64,000 nt of DNA from Catenulispora acidiphila DSM 44928 (GCF_000024025.1 NC_013131.1:4030001-4094000); one strand, 5' to 3'; counted from the first letter of the stretch, positions 9,491 through 18,572 are shown. Made by a program: numbers and translations. Notes: generated from the letters alone by a model not told the origin.

Positions 9491-12145
9491 CTACCTGTCT
9501 TGTGCGGGAGTCACGGTGAGTTCGGCCAGGGCGGCGCGGTCGGCGACGCCGAGTTTCACGCAGGCGCGGTAGACGTGCCCTTCCACCGTCCGCACGGACA
9601 CCACGAGGTGTTCGGCGATCTGGCGGTTGCTGTGGCCGGCGGCGACCAGGGCGGCGACTTCCCGTTCGCGTTCGGTCAGGGGCGAGGGTCGCAGGGCTTC
9701 GCGCAGCGCCGGGGTGTCAGCGCCCTGGCATACCGCCAGCAGGCGTCGGGCCTGGGCCGACGCGGTCTGTTCGGTACGCAGGTCGCCAGCCTCGCGGCGC
9801 ACGATCGCGGCCTGTGCCGCGGCTTCGGCGGCGATCAGCGGCAGGCCGGCGTCGGCCAGTGCCGTGCAGACTGTCAACAGCTTCGAGGCGTCTCGCTCGC
9901 TCCAGGCCTGTGCGTGCTGGGCTGCGAGCTGGACCCGCGGCCCGTCGACAAGGCTCGTCAGGGCCTGCAGCCGTGGTCCGCACGTCCGGTCGCCGAACCG
10001 CACGGCCGTGTGGAGTGCCACGGTCTCGACCGCGAGATGTCCCAGTCGTGCCGCGCAGTCAGCGGCCTCGCGCGCCGTGGTCCGGGCCTTGCCGACGGCG
10101 CCTTCGGCGGCGGCGAGCCAGGCGGAGCTGAGGTGGACGACGGGCTGGATCAGGCCTTGGGTGGTGGGTCGATAGTGGCGGTTGAGGTCGGCGATGGCTG
10201 CCGCGGTCGCTGTCGGGTCGCCCGCGGCGCCGTGGGCTTGGGCGAGGGTGAGGGCTGCCATGGCGGCCCAGCTGCCGGGGTCCTCCTCGCTGAATCCGGC
10301 GAAGGTGTCGCGGATGATGCCGATGGCGGTGCTGATCTGTCCGCGTTCCAAGGCGGTGGCGCCGCGGAAGTAGTTGGTGGCGTGGTAGCCGTACATGAGC
10401 AGGGAGCCGGACAGGGCGAGGGCGACGTCGGTGTAGCCGGCGTAGAAGGTGACGGCTTGGTCGGCGTCGTCGAGGCGGCCGGCGAGTAGCAGGGCATTGA
10501 GGTGGCCCGCGGCCAGGGCGTGGCGCATGATGCCGAACTGGGGGACCTGGTCGATGGCTGCGTGGCCGGCGGTGACGCGGGCCGGGACTTCGTCGGCACG
10601 GCCCATGACGGCCAGGGCTTCGGTGCCGCCGAGGGTGGCGAACACGGTGGCGGTGGAGGGGCGGTCGGGGACGGCGAGGACGGCGTCGGCCATGGCCAGT
10701 GCTTTGTCGGCGTGGCCGCGGTGGGCGGTGAAGGCGGAGCCGAAGGCGTCGAGGACTGCCCGCGCCTGGGGGGTGTGGAGTTTCTGGCGGCCTTCTTCCA
10801 GGACGCGGTCGGCGTCGTCGGGTTGGACGGCGACCCAGTTGAGGTTGGCGGCGCGGGTGAAGGCCATCGCGGTGATCTGGTCTTCGGTGACGGCGCGGTG
10901 GACGTCGGCGGCCAGGGCGGTTTCGGATGCGGTGCCGCGGTCGAGCCAGCTGAGGGCCATGCCGAGCAGGAGGCTGGCTTCGACGGGGCCGCCGGCTTGG
11001 ACGGCGTGATGGGCGCAGCGGACGGCGAGGTCGAGTTCGTAGAAGCCGATGGCTTGGGCGGCGGCCTGGGTGAGCAGGGCGGGGTCGGCGGGTTCGGCGC
11101 TGTCGAGGGTGTGTCGGGCGCGGCGCAGGGTGTCGCCGGAGCGGCGGCCGCCGGTGGCGGCGAGGGCTTCGGCGAGGTGGCGGTGGATGCGGCGTTCGGT
11201 GCTTTTGGGGGTGCGGGCGCGGATGGCTTCGCCGTAGAGGGGGTGGGCGAGGTGGGCTTCGAGGCGCCGGCCGTCGGGGATGAGGGTGATGAGTCGGGCG
11301 CGTTCGGCGGTTTCGGCGGCGGCGCCGGTGAGGCGGCGTAGGAGGTCCAGGCCGAGAGGTTCGCCGTAGGCGACGGTCTCGACGGCGGCGTAGACGGCCG
11401 GCTCGAGGGCGTCGAGACGTTCGGTGATGAGTTCGGTGAGTCGGGGCGTGGCGGCGATGCCGCCGCGCCAGCGCCACAGGCCGGCCACCGGGGCCAGGGC
11501 GCCGGAGGCGACGGCGGCGTCGACGGCGGTGTGGATGTAAAGGGGGTTGCCGGCGGTGAGGCGCCAAAAGCGGCGTCGAGTCAGGCTTTGGAGAGGGCCG
11601 CCCAGGAGGCGTTCGACGAGGGCGGTGGTGTCGTTCTCGTTCAGGTGGCCGATGTCGAGGCGGGGCAGGTGGTCTTTCCAGAGCGCTGTGACGGCATCGG
11701 GGCAGGGTTCGCCGCTGCGGACGGTGACGAGTATGTGTGCGTCGCGAGCCAGGACGAGGTGCAGGAGGAGGCTGGCGGACAGCGGGTCGAGCAGGTGGGC
11801 GTCGTCGACGATGAGGATGGAGTGGGGTTGGTCGGCGGGCAGAACGAGTTCGGCGGCCTTGATGAGGATGCTGAAGTCGGCAGCCATGCCGACGGCCTCG
11901 GTGAGCAAGGGTGCGAAGGCGCCGAGGGGGAGGGCGCGGGAGCTGGCGGTGGCTCGGACGCGGCGGATGACGGTGCCGGGAGTGTCGCTTTGGGCTTGCC
12001 GGGCGGCCTGCGCGGCGAGGCGGGTTTTGCCGACGCCGGCGCCACCTGTGAGGACGGCGCCGTGGCCGCCGGGGGCGAGGACGGCGGCGAGGATGCCGAG
12101 CTCTGCGTCCCGGCCCGTGAAGGTGTCGTCCGAACCCGGCCACAT
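9491..12145 (-). CDS. LuxR-family AAA ATPase (LAL) transcriptional regulator
   Basis: 884 residues from ATG 12145. The frame stays open further upstream, but the LAL family begins at this point (WPGSDDTFTGRDAELG). Walker A is TGGAGVGKT (33-41), Walker B HSILIVDDAHLLD (108-120), and the C-terminal LuxR domain is LTEREREVAALVAAGHSNRQ through VEGHVYRACVKLGV. A TACCAT box ends 7 nt before the ATG and there is no Shine-Dalgarno sequence, so the mRNA may be leaderless. It points toward the cell-wall-binding protein gene 99 nt downstream and may regulate or be co-transcribed with it. The sequence is the most diverged of the five LAL genes here. Confidence 0.88.
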   Translation of the reverse strand: MWPGSDDTFTGRDAELGILAAVLAPGGHGAVLTGGAGVGKTRLAAQAARQAQSDTPGTVIRRVRATASSRALPLGAFAPLLTEAVGMAADFSILIKAAELVLPADQPHSILIVDDAHLLDPLSASLLLHLVLARDAHILVTVRSGEPCPDAVTALWKDHLPRLDIGHLNENDTTALVERLLGGPLQSLTRRRFWRLTAGNPLYIHTAVDAAVASGALAPVAGLWRWRGGIAATPRLTELITERLDALEPAVYAAVETVAYGEPLGLDLLRRLTGAAAETAERARLITLIPDGRRLEAHLAHPLYGEAIRARTPKSTERRIHRHLAEALAATGGRRSGDTLRRARHTLDSAEPADPALLTQAAAQAIGFYELDLAVRCAHHAVQAGGPVEASLLLGMALSWLDRGTASETALAADVHRAVTEDQITAMAFTRAANLNWVAVQPDDADRVLEEGRQKLHTPQARAVLDAFGSAFTAHRGHADKALAMADAVLAVPDRPSTATVFATLGGTEALAVMGRADEVPARVTAGHAAIDQVPQFGIMRHALAAGHLNALLLAGRLDDADQAVTFYAGYTDVALALSGSLLMYGYHATNYFRGATALERGQISTAIGIIRDTFAGFSEEDPGSWAAMAALTLAQAHGAAGDPTATAAAIADLNRHYRPTTQGLIQPVVHLSSAWLAAAEGAVGKARTTAREAADCAARLGHLAVETVALHTAVRFGDRTCGPRLQALTSLVDGPRVQLAAQHAQAWSERDASKLLTVCTALADAGLPLIAAEAAAQAAIVRREAGDLRTEQTASAQARRLLAVCQGADTPALREALRPSPLTEREREVAALVAAGHSNRQIAEHLVVSVRTVEGHVYRACVKLGVADRAALAELTVTPAQDR

Positions 12146-12304
12146 GGGGTGAATGGTAGTGGCGTCGTGGCCTGGCCCGAAGGGCGTTTCCCGCGGTAGC
12201 GGATTCGTTCGAGCGCCACGTCGGGCCCAGCGATGGCGCCGCTGCGCCGCACTGTCTGCTGCTCGCCAACGTGTTGAGGGCGACGGGTCAGAGTGGCGGC
12301 GGCC

Positions 12305-12322
12305 TACGCAACAACCTTTAGG
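12305..12322. repeat. IS-end-like 18-bp repeat, copy 2
   Basis: TACGCAACAACCTTTAGG, 17 of 18 identical to the copy at 7375-7392 and in the same orientation. It lies in the 221-nt gap between the LAL gene start and the SGNH hydrolase stop. No transposase remnant adjoins it. The two copies bracket a 4.9-kb segment holding only the cell-wall-binding protein gene and a LAL gene. Confidence 0.5.
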
Positions 12323-12366
12323 CGAGTAGCGGCCGGGTCCTGCGCGATCCTGCGGGGACCCGGCCG

Positions 12367-13029
12367 TCAGGCGTCGCAGAACTCGGATACGCCGGCCGTG
12401 TTCTCCAGTACCGCCGCGTCGAAGGCCTCGGCGATGGCCCGGTGCCCCGCGTCGTTGGGATGCAGGCCGTCGCCGTAGTCGAGATCGGGCGCGATGTACC
12501 CGTCCCGCTCCGGATCCCGCAGCGCCGCGTCGATGTCCAGCACCGCGGCGAAGCACGCGGCGCTCCGGATCCAGAGGTTGACCGCCTTGCGGATCTCCTC
12601 TCCGGCCTGCGAGAAGAACCCCGGATACCGCGTCCCGCGATGCGGGGTCAGCGTCGCGCCGATCACGACCAGCCCCGCCGCCGCGGCGCGCTCCGCCAGC
12701 GCGCTGAGTCCCCCGATGAGCGCCTCGGCGCTCGGCATCGCGCTGCCCTCCACGCCGGCCAGCCCGATGTCGTTGACTCCGAGTTCGAGGATGACGTGCG
12801 TGACCTCGGCGTCGGCGAGCACGTCCGCCGCGAACCGATCCGTCCCGGCCGGTCCGTAGCCGTCGCACAGCAGCCGGTTGCCACTGATCCCACGGTTGCG
12901 GACCGGGACGCCCAGCCGGCGCGCGAGCACATCGACGTAGGCGGTGGAGGCGTCCGGCGTGCTGCCGTCGCCCTTGGTCAGAGAGTCGCCGAACGCTGCG
13001 ATGACCGGAAGCGAGGTGGAGTTCGTCAT
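12367..13029 (-). CDS. SGNH/GDSL-family hydrolase
   Basis: 220 residues. Block I is FGDSLTKGDG near the N-terminus with the nucleophile Ser, block II a Gly in RGISGNRLL, block III GVND with the oxyanion Asn, and block V DGLHPND with the catalytic Asp and His. There is no signal peptide, so it acts in the cytoplasm, probably as an esterase or lipase of unknown substrate. It is divergent from a MarR regulator with a palindromic operator in the 68-nt gap, so repression by that MarR protein is likely. Confidence 0.88.
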   Translation of the reverse strand: MTNSTSLPVIAAFGDSLTKGDGSTPDASTAYVDVLARRLGVPVRNRGISGNRLLCDGYGPAGTDRFAADVLADAEVTHVILELGVNDIGLAGVEGSAMPSAEALIGGLSALAERAAAAGLVVIGATLTPHRGTRYPGFFSQAGEEIRKAVNLWIRSAACFAAVLDIDAALRDPERDGYIAPDLDYGDGLHPNDAGHRAIAEAFDAAVLENTAGVSEFCDA

Positions 13030-13040
13030 GAGATGGTTAT

Positions 13041-13053
13041 ACCAATGATTGGT
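13041..13053. promoter_or_regulatory. palindromic MarR-type operator
   Basis: ACCAATGATTGGT is a perfect 6-1-6 inverted repeat placed 12 nt from the hydrolase start and 45 nt from the marR start. Its size and place match an autoregulated MarR operator controlling both divergent genes. Confidence 0.6.
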
Positions 13054-13097
13054 CTATCCAGTAAATAGGCGATCCAGCGATACGCTACGCTCCCGCT

Positions 13098-13574
13098 ATG
13101 ACGACCCCCGCCCCCAAGCCCCTCGCCCTGCGCCGGCGCCTGCCGTTCGCGCTGGTCACCCTGGCCACGGCCGCGCGGCGCGACACCACCCAGGCCTTGG
13201 CCGGCAGCAACCTGGGCGTCTTCCAGCACGCGGTCCTGGCCGTCCTGGCGGAGTGCGGGCCGCTGATCCAGAAGGACGCCGCCGCGCGCCTGGGCATCGA
13301 CAGCGGCGACATGGTCGCCTACGTCGACGACCTGCTGGCCGCGGGCAGCGTCGACAAGCAGCGCGACCCGGCCGACCGGCGCCGGCAGATCCTGGAGATC
13401 ACCCCCGCGGGCAAGCGCCTCCTGGCTGACGCCGAACGCGACCTCGACGCGGCGACCGAGCAGACCTTCGGCGCTTTGAGCACGCAAGAGCGCGGCCAGC
13501 TGTACGAACTTCTGGTGCGCGTCCTCGCGCAGCGCGACCCGGACGGCTGGCCCGACGCGGAATCAGCGAGTTAG
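13098..13574 (+). CDS. MarR-family transcriptional regulator
   Basis: 158 residues. A winged-helix core is visible: helix pair AVLAVLAECGPLIQKDAAAR, recognition region LGIDSGDMVAYVDDLLAAG, and the wing KQRDPADRRRQILEITPAGK with the conserved DPADRR motif. MarR dimers usually repress until a phenolic or oxidant ligand binds. No Shine-Dalgarno sequence is seen; a TACGCT box at 13086-13091 ends 6 nt before the ATG, which suits a leaderless transcript. The divergent SGNH hydrolase is the likely target. Confidence 0.88.
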   Translation: MTTPAPKPLALRRRLPFALVTLATAARRDTTQALAGSNLGVFQHAVLAVLAECGPLIQKDAAARLGIDSGDMVAYVDDLLAAGSVDKQRDPADRRRQILEITPAGKRLLADAERDLDAATEQTFGALSTQERGQLYELLVRVLAQRDPDGWPDAESAS

Positions 13575-13718
13575 GTCCCTGTCAGGAACGGCTCGTCCCA
13601 TGCCTCGAAGATGACCCGCGTCTGGCTCACGACGCATCGACGACTTCGACTTCGTGCCGACCCCCGAAGGACCAACGCGGCGCTGCACCAGCTAGGCATA
13701 TCCGGTGTCGGCCCAGGA

Positions 13719-13747
13719 CTAGGGTCCGACCCTAGGGCGCCCTGGGG
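13719..13747. promoter_or_regulatory. overlapping palindromes before a LAL gene
   Basis: CTAGGGTC-C-GACCCTAG (13719-13735) is a perfect 8-1-8 palindrome. It overlaps an imperfect one at 13730-13747 (CCCTAGGG-CG-CCCTGGGG, one mismatched pair). Five CTAG tetramers fall between 13692 and 13765, dense for a tetramer that is normally rare in bacteria. The 14-nt string GGGCGCCCTGGGGT at 13735-13748 recurs exactly at 21901-21914 before another LAL gene. Likely regulator binding sites. Confidence 0.5.
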
Positions 13748-13770
13748 TCCTAGTCGGTTTCCTAGTGGGG

Positions 13771-16542
13771 ATGGCTGAATACTTCCCGGCCGGAATCCGA
13801 TCCCGCCGGGTTCCGCTTATTGGCCGAGGTGATGAGCAGCGGGCGCTGACCGAGCTGGTGGCGGATGTTCGGGACGGGATGAGTTCCGCGCTGGTGCTGG
13901 TCGGTGAGGCGGGTATCGGGAAGACCAGGCTGCTGGATCATGTCGCTGAGGTGGCGTCTGACCTGCACATCGTGCGGGTGGCCGGGGTGGAGACCGAGGC
14001 GCGGTTGGGCTTTGCGGCGCTGCACAGCTTGCTGCGTCCGTTCCTGGGCGGGCTCGGGGAGCTGCCGACGCCGCAGCGGGAGGCGCTCGCCTCGGCGTTC
14101 GGGATGCTCGCCGGGCCGCCGGCTGACCGCCATCTTGTCGGCATGGCGGCGCTGGCTTTGCTGGCCGGCGGGGCTTCGGTGCGGCCGGTGCTGTGTCTGA
14201 TCGACGACGCGCACTGGCTCGACCGTGAGTCGCGGGACGCGCTGGCGTTCGTCGGGCGCCGCCTGGGTGCCGACGCGATCGGCTTCGTCGTCGCCGACCG
14301 GGAGCCGGTGCCGGGGGCTTTCGAAGGTCTGACCGTCATGCCGGTCGGCGGTCTGAGCGATACCGACGCGCACGAGCTGCTCGGGCTGAACGTCGCCGGG
14401 CGACTGGATCCGGCGGTGGCCGCGCGCATCGTCGCCGACACCGGCGGGAACCCGCTGGCCCTGCTCGAGAGCATCGGTGCGCTCAGCCTGGCCTGTCTGG
14501 CCGGGACCGCGCCGCTGCTCGGGCCGCTGCCGGTCGGGTCGAGCCTGGAGAACTACTTCGGTCAACTGATCCAAGGGCTGCCTGACGACACGCGCACCTT
14601 CTTGGTGTTGCTGTCGGCCACGCCGCCGGAGGACGCGCTGCTGCTGTGGCGTGCCGCCGGCGAACTCGGCATCGCCGCCGAGGCTGTCGACGCGGCGATG
14701 TCGGCGGGCATCATCGCCCGCGGCCGGCTCGTGGAGTTCCGCCATCCGCTGATCCGCTCGGCCGTGTACCGCGGAGCCGACGCCGCCGAGCGCCGCCGCG
14801 TCCACGCCGCGCTCGCCGCGGCCAGCGATCCGGTCCACAGCCGTGAGCGCCGCGCCTGGCACCGCGCCGAGGCGACGATCGGGCTCGATGACGAGGTGGC
14901 CGACGAGCTCGACTCTGCCTCAGAGCTCGCGCGCGCCCGAGGCGGCTACGCCGAGCGGGCCGCGCTGCTGGCCAAGGCGGCGCAGCTGTCGGTCGGCGAC
15001 CGGGTGCTCCGGTTCGTCGAAGCCGCCCGGGCGCACCTGCTGCTCGGGGACCCGGCCGCCGCGCAGTCCCTGCTGCAGCAGGCCGAGCCGGTCCTCGCCG
15101 GCGCCGACCCGGTGCTGCGCGCCCGGGCCCTGCACGCCAAGGCGACGACCGAGATCTACTTCGAGCGGATCGGCGGGGTGCTGACCCGGCTGCTGACCGC
15201 TGCCGACACCGTTGCCGACGCCGATCCCGCCCTGTCCCGGTCGATCCTGATGGAAGGGCTTCTCGGCGCCTTGTGCGGCGACCTCGATCCCGTCGCGCTC
15301 CAGCAATTCGGCGCCTCGGTCTTGACCTCCCCGGCGATCCGGTCGGTCCAGCCGACCAGTGCAGATCTGCTCCTGCGTGGCTTTGCTCTGCGCGTGGACG
15401 GCGACTATCCGCAGGCGGCACCGGTGCTCCGGGCGGCACTCGCCGCGATGAGCCGGGACAGCGAGGTGATCGAACACGCCGTCCGTCCGGCGACGCTGGC
15501 GCTGTACGCCGCTGACGAAGTCTGGGACGACCGCGGCGGCAATGAGGCCGCCCTGCTCGTCGAGGCGCACGAACGCCGCGTCGGCGCCCTGGGAGCGCTG
15601 CGGTCCACGCTGGTGGTGCGCTCCACGTGGGAGCTGCGAGCCGGCCGATTCGCCGCGGCCATGGCGTGCCTGGACGAGTCCGAGGATCTCGCGACCGTCG
15701 TCGGACTGCCGTCGCCGGGCCAGCTGCTGCGCGTCGAGCTGCTGGCGTGGAGCGGTCAGGAGGCGAAGACCCGGGCTGTGGCGGACGCGCTGATCGGCGA
15801 CCTGGCGACGCGCCACGCGAACAGCGGCCTCGCGGACTGGGCCCGGAACTGCCTTGCTGTGCTGGACATCAGCCTCGGGCGCTACGCCGAGGCCGTGGCC
15901 AACGCCCGCGTGGCCTTCGACACCGACAACGCCGGAGCCGTGTCCCGCGTGCTGCCGGACCTCGTCGAGGCCGCGGTGCGCTGCGGCGACGAGCAGACCG
16001 CGAAGGACGCGCTTCGCCGGCTGGAGCAGCGTGCCCTGCCGGCCGGCACGCCCTGGGCCCTGGGCCTGCTGGCGCGAAGCAGGGCCCTGCTGGCCGATGA
16101 CGACCACGCCGAAGCCTTGTTCGCCGAGTCCGTCGCACTGCTCGGCAGTACCCGAGTACGAACAGAGCTGGCGCGGACCCATCTGCTCCACGGCGAGTGG
16201 CTCCGTCGGCGCCGCCGCCGCGCCGACGCCCGGACCGAGCTGCGCACCGCGTATGAGATGTTCGACCAGATGGGTGCGGCGGGCTTCGCCGAACGAGCCC
16301 GGGTCGAGCTTCAGGCGACCGGTGAGCACGCCCGGAAGCGCGCCGGCCAGACGGGGCAGAGCGCGCACGATCTGACACCGCAGGAACGGCGGATCGCCGG
16401 GCTGGCAGCCGCGGGGGCGACGAACGCCGAGATCGCGACGCGCTTGTTCATCACGCAGTCGACCGTCGAGTACCACGTCAACAAGGTGTTCCGGAAGCTG
16501 GACATCACCTCGCGGCGACAGCTGCGATCCGTCCTGCAGTGA
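13771..16542 (+). CDS. LuxR-family AAA ATPase (LAL) transcriptional regulator
   Basis: 923 residues from ATG 13771; a GTG at 13765 is equally in frame and neither has a clear ribosome binding site. Walker A GEAGIGKT (about residue 45), Walker B VLCLIDDAHWLDRES (about 141), a long helical repeat region, and a C-terminal LuxR domain (LTPQERRIAGLAAAGATNAE, then VEYHVNKVFRKLDITSRRQL). It is closely similar along its length to the LAL at 24835, including matching RRVHAALA/ERRAWH blocks and a nearly identical recognition helix, so the two are probably recent paralogues that could share DNA sites. Palindromes lie just upstream. Confidence 0.9.
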   Translation: MAEYFPAGIRSRRVPLIGRGDEQRALTELVADVRDGMSSALVLVGEAGIGKTRLLDHVAEVASDLHIVRVAGVETEARLGFAALHSLLRPFLGGLGELPTPQREALASAFGMLAGPPADRHLVGMAALALLAGGASVRPVLCLIDDAHWLDRESRDALAFVGRRLGADAIGFVVADREPVPGAFEGLTVMPVGGLSDTDAHELLGLNVAGRLDPAVAARIVADTGGNPLALLESIGALSLACLAGTAPLLGPLPVGSSLENYFGQLIQGLPDDTRTFLVLLSATPPEDALLLWRAAGELGIAAEAVDAAMSAGIIARGRLVEFRHPLIRSAVYRGADAAERRRVHAALAAASDPVHSRERRAWHRAEATIGLDDEVADELDSASELARARGGYAERAALLAKAAQLSVGDRVLRFVEAARAHLLLGDPAAAQSLLQQAEPVLAGADPVLRARALHAKATTEIYFERIGGVLTRLLTAADTVADADPALSRSILMEGLLGALCGDLDPVALQQFGASVLTSPAIRSVQPTSADLLLRGFALRVDGDYPQAAPVLRAALAAMSRDSEVIEHAVRPATLALYAADEVWDDRGGNEAALLVEAHERRVGALGALRSTLVVRSTWELRAGRFAAAMACLDESEDLATVVGLPSPGQLLRVELLAWSGQEAKTRAVADALIGDLATRHANSGLADWARNCLAVLDISLGRYAEAVANARVAFDTDNAGAVSRVLPDLVEAAVRCGDEQTAKDALRRLEQRALPAGTPWALGLLARSRALLADDDHAEALFAESVALLGSTRVRTELARTHLLHGEWLRRRRRRADARTELRTAYEMFDQMGAAGFAERARVELQATGEHARKRAGQTGQSAHDLTPQERRIAGLAAAGATNAEIATRLFITQSTVEYHVNKVFRKLDITSRRQLRSVLQ

Positions 16543-16584
16543 GCGCGTGCCACCGCGAGCGGGTGGCACGCGCGTGGCCCGTCC

Positions 16585-16842
16585 TCAGCGCCGCGTCGCA
16601 CGCTCGCGGCTGACGCCGCCCCAGACTCCGTGCTGCTCGCCGGATTCCACGGCGAACCGGGCACACTCCTCGCGGACGATGCAGCCTGCGCAGAGTTCGC
16701 GAGCGGACCTCTCCCTCTCGGCGCGCGCATTACCCCGCTCGCCCGACGGCGAGAAGAACCGGGCGCTCTCCAGGCCGCGACAGGCCGCGGACGTCTGCCA
16801 TTCCCACAACGCGGCGATCGGCCGCATTCGTGCCGGCTTCAT
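16585..16842 (-). CDS. WhiB-family iron-sulfur transcriptional regulator
   Basis: 85 residues. The four cluster-binding cysteines are C21, C51, C54 and C60 in the usual C-Xn-C-X2-C-X5-C arrangement, followed by the GVWGG turn (72-76) and a basic C-terminal tail that contacts DNA. WhiB proteins occur only in actinobacteria and their phages; they bind a [4Fe-4S] cluster and partner with the principal sigma factor in redox and developmental control. ATG 16842 has GGGAGG upstream. It is the last gene of the minus-strand cluster, 33 nt after the WrbA-like gene, which suggests a redox link. Confidence 0.92.
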   Translation of the reverse strand: MKPARMRPIAALWEWQTSAACRGLESARFFSPSGERGNARAERERSARELCAGCIVREECARFAVESGEQHGVWGGVSRERATRR

Positions 16843-16875
16843 GATGGTTGGACCTCCCTGTGCGCTGCACGGCTA

Positions 16876-17493
16876 TCAGGTGTCCCGGCCGCGCCGGAGG
16901 GTCTCGGCGATCTGCACGGCGCGGCGGGTCTGGAACGCGACGGCCGCCAACTCGACCTCGCCGGGCGGGATCGCGCCGTTGTTCGAGATGTGGCTGGCGC
17001 CGTAAGGGTTGCCGGCCTGGAACTGGATCGGGTCGGCGTAGCCGGGCGGCACGATGACGCAGCCCCAGTGGTAGAAGGTGTTGTTCATCGCCAGGATCGT
17101 GGACTCCTGGCCGCCGTGCGCGGTGGCGGTGGAGGTGAACGAGGAGCCGACCTTGTTCACCAGCCGGCCCTGCCCCCACAGCCCGCCGGTGGTGTCGATG
17201 AACTGCTTGAGCTGCGCCGCCGGCAGCCCGAACCGGGTCGGCGAGCCCAGCAGGATCACGTCGGCCCATTCCAGATCGTCCAGCACGGCTTCGGCGATGT
17301 GCTGGGTGGTCGCGATGTGCTCGGACCAGCCCTGGTTGGTCGCGATGGCCTCGTCGGGCGCCAGTTCGCGGACCTTGCGCAGCCGCACCTCCGCCCCAGA
17401 CTTCTCGGCCTCGGTGGCTGCGGCCTTGGCCAGTTGGAAGACGCTTCCGGTGGCCGAGTAGTAGATGACGGCGACGTTGACGGGTGTTTCCAT
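16876..17493 (-). CDS. wrbA: WrbA-like NAD(P)H:quinone oxidoreductase
   Basis: 205 residues of flavodoxin fold. The FMN phosphate loop is YYSATGSVFQLA, the second flavin contact is LLGSPTRFG, and the third is the STATAHGGQESTI loop typical of WrbA. WrbA reduces quinones by two electrons and so avoids semiquinone radicals. ATG 17493 has AAGGGA upstream. It lies between a secreted alpha/beta hydrolase and the WhiB gene, all on the minus strand. Confidence 0.88.
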   Translation of the reverse strand: METPVNVAVIYYSATGSVFQLAKAAATEAEKSGAEVRLRKVRELAPDEAIATNQGWSEHIATTQHIAEAVLDDLEWADVILLGSPTRFGLPAAQLKQFIDTTGGLWGQGRLVNKVGSSFTSTATAHGGQESTILAMNNTFYHWGCVIVPPGYADPIQFQAGNPYGASHISNNGAIPPGEVELAAVAFQTRRAVQIAETLRRGRDT

Positions 17494-17613
17494 GAGCTGG
17501 GGGTCCCTTCGACGGGTGGACGGGTGGACAGGCGGGACGGGCGATAGTGGACGGCGCGAGGTCGCGCAGCCGCTCGGGCGGCGCGACCTGGCGCGTGTCA
17601 GTGGCCGAACACC

Positions 17614-18474
17614 TCAGCCGGTGGCCTTGGCGGCCTTGACGATCAGGCTCTCGGCTTGGTCGGGGTGAGAGACCATAACCGCGTGCGAGGCGCCCGGGAC
17701 GACGACTGTGTGAGCACCGGCGCGCTGCGCCATGAACTTCTCGGTGGCGGCCGGGATCGCCTGGTCGGCGCCGGCGACCAGGTACCAGCTCGGGATGGTC
17801 TTCCACGCCGGGACGCCGCTGGGGTCCTGGAGCGCGGCCAGCGACACCGGCCGCTGTTCGGCCGCCATCAGGTCGGCGGTGGACGCCGGAACGTCCGCGG
17901 CGAACACGGCGTGGAACTTCGTCTGGTCGACGTACCCGTCCTTGCCGCTGTCCGCGCCGGCGGCGTACGGCCGCACGACCAGCGCCGCACCGAGCTGGCT
18001 ACCGGGGTTCATCCCGGTCAGCTGCAAGGCGCTCTCGCCCTGGTCCGGAGCGAAGGCCGCGATGTATACCAGGGCCTTGACATTCGTGTGTCCGACGGCG
18101 GCGTTGGTGATGACCTCGCCGCCATAGGAGTGGCCGACCAGGATGACCGGTCCGGGGATGGTGCTCAGGATGCTGGAGACGTAGGCCGCGTCGCCGTCCA
18201 GGCTGCGCAGCGGGTTGGCGGCGGCGATGACCGGATAGCCGTCGTGTTCCAGGCGGGTGATGACGCCGTTCCAGCTGGAGGAGTCGGCGAAGGCGCCGTG
18301 GACCAGCACGACGGTCGGCTTCGGCGCGTGCCGCGCCGAGCCGGACGCCGTCGCCGAGAGCGGAGCCGGCGCGGCCGAGGCGGTCGCGACGGCGGGCACG
18401 ACGAGCGCGGCGGCGGCCAGGACGGCGGGTATCGCCAAGCGCTTCTGGCGCAGGCGGGGCAGATGAGACGTCAT
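17614..18474 (-). CDS. secreted alpha/beta hydrolase
   Basis: 286 residues with an Arg-rich N-terminus and a hydrophobic stretch ending near ATASAAPAP, a signal peptide of about 35 residues. The fold shows TVVLVHGAFADSSSW (oxyanion loop), the nucleophile elbow GHSYGGE, and the catalytic His in GASHAVMVSHPD. The PGPVILVGHSYGG context resembles the small serine hydrolases near salicylate esterases; substrate unknown. It is one of three alpha/beta hydrolases in this minus-strand cluster. Four 12-bp tandem repeats lie upstream. Confidence 0.85.
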   Translation of the reverse strand: MTSHLPRLRQKRLAIPAVLAAAALVVPAVATASAAPAPLSATASGSARHAPKPTVVLVHGAFADSSSWNGVITRLEHDGYPVIAAANPLRSLDGDAAYVSSILSTIPGPVILVGHSYGGEVITNAAVGHTNVKALVYIAAFAPDQGESALQLTGMNPGSQLGAALVVRPYAAGADSGKDGYVDQTKFHAVFAADVPASTADLMAAEQRPVSLAALQDPSGVPAWKTIPSWYLVAGADQAIPAATEKFMAQRAGAHTVVVPGASHAVMVSHPDQAESLIVKAAKATG

Positions 18475-18524
18475 GTCAGAGCCCTTCTTATGGTCGGAAG
18501 CGGTCAGTCGGCTGGTCGGTCACT

Positions 18525-18572
18525 GCTCGGTCATTCGCTCGGTCATTCGCTCGGTCATTCGCTCGGTCACTC
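18525..18572. repeat. 12-bp tandem repeat, four copies
   Basis: GCTCGGTCATTC is repeated at 18525, 18537 and 18549, with a one-mismatch copy at 18561. The last copy covers the stop codon of the cupin gene (18567-18569), so unit changes extend the spacer to the downstream hydrolase gene rather than the protein. Confidence 0.85.
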
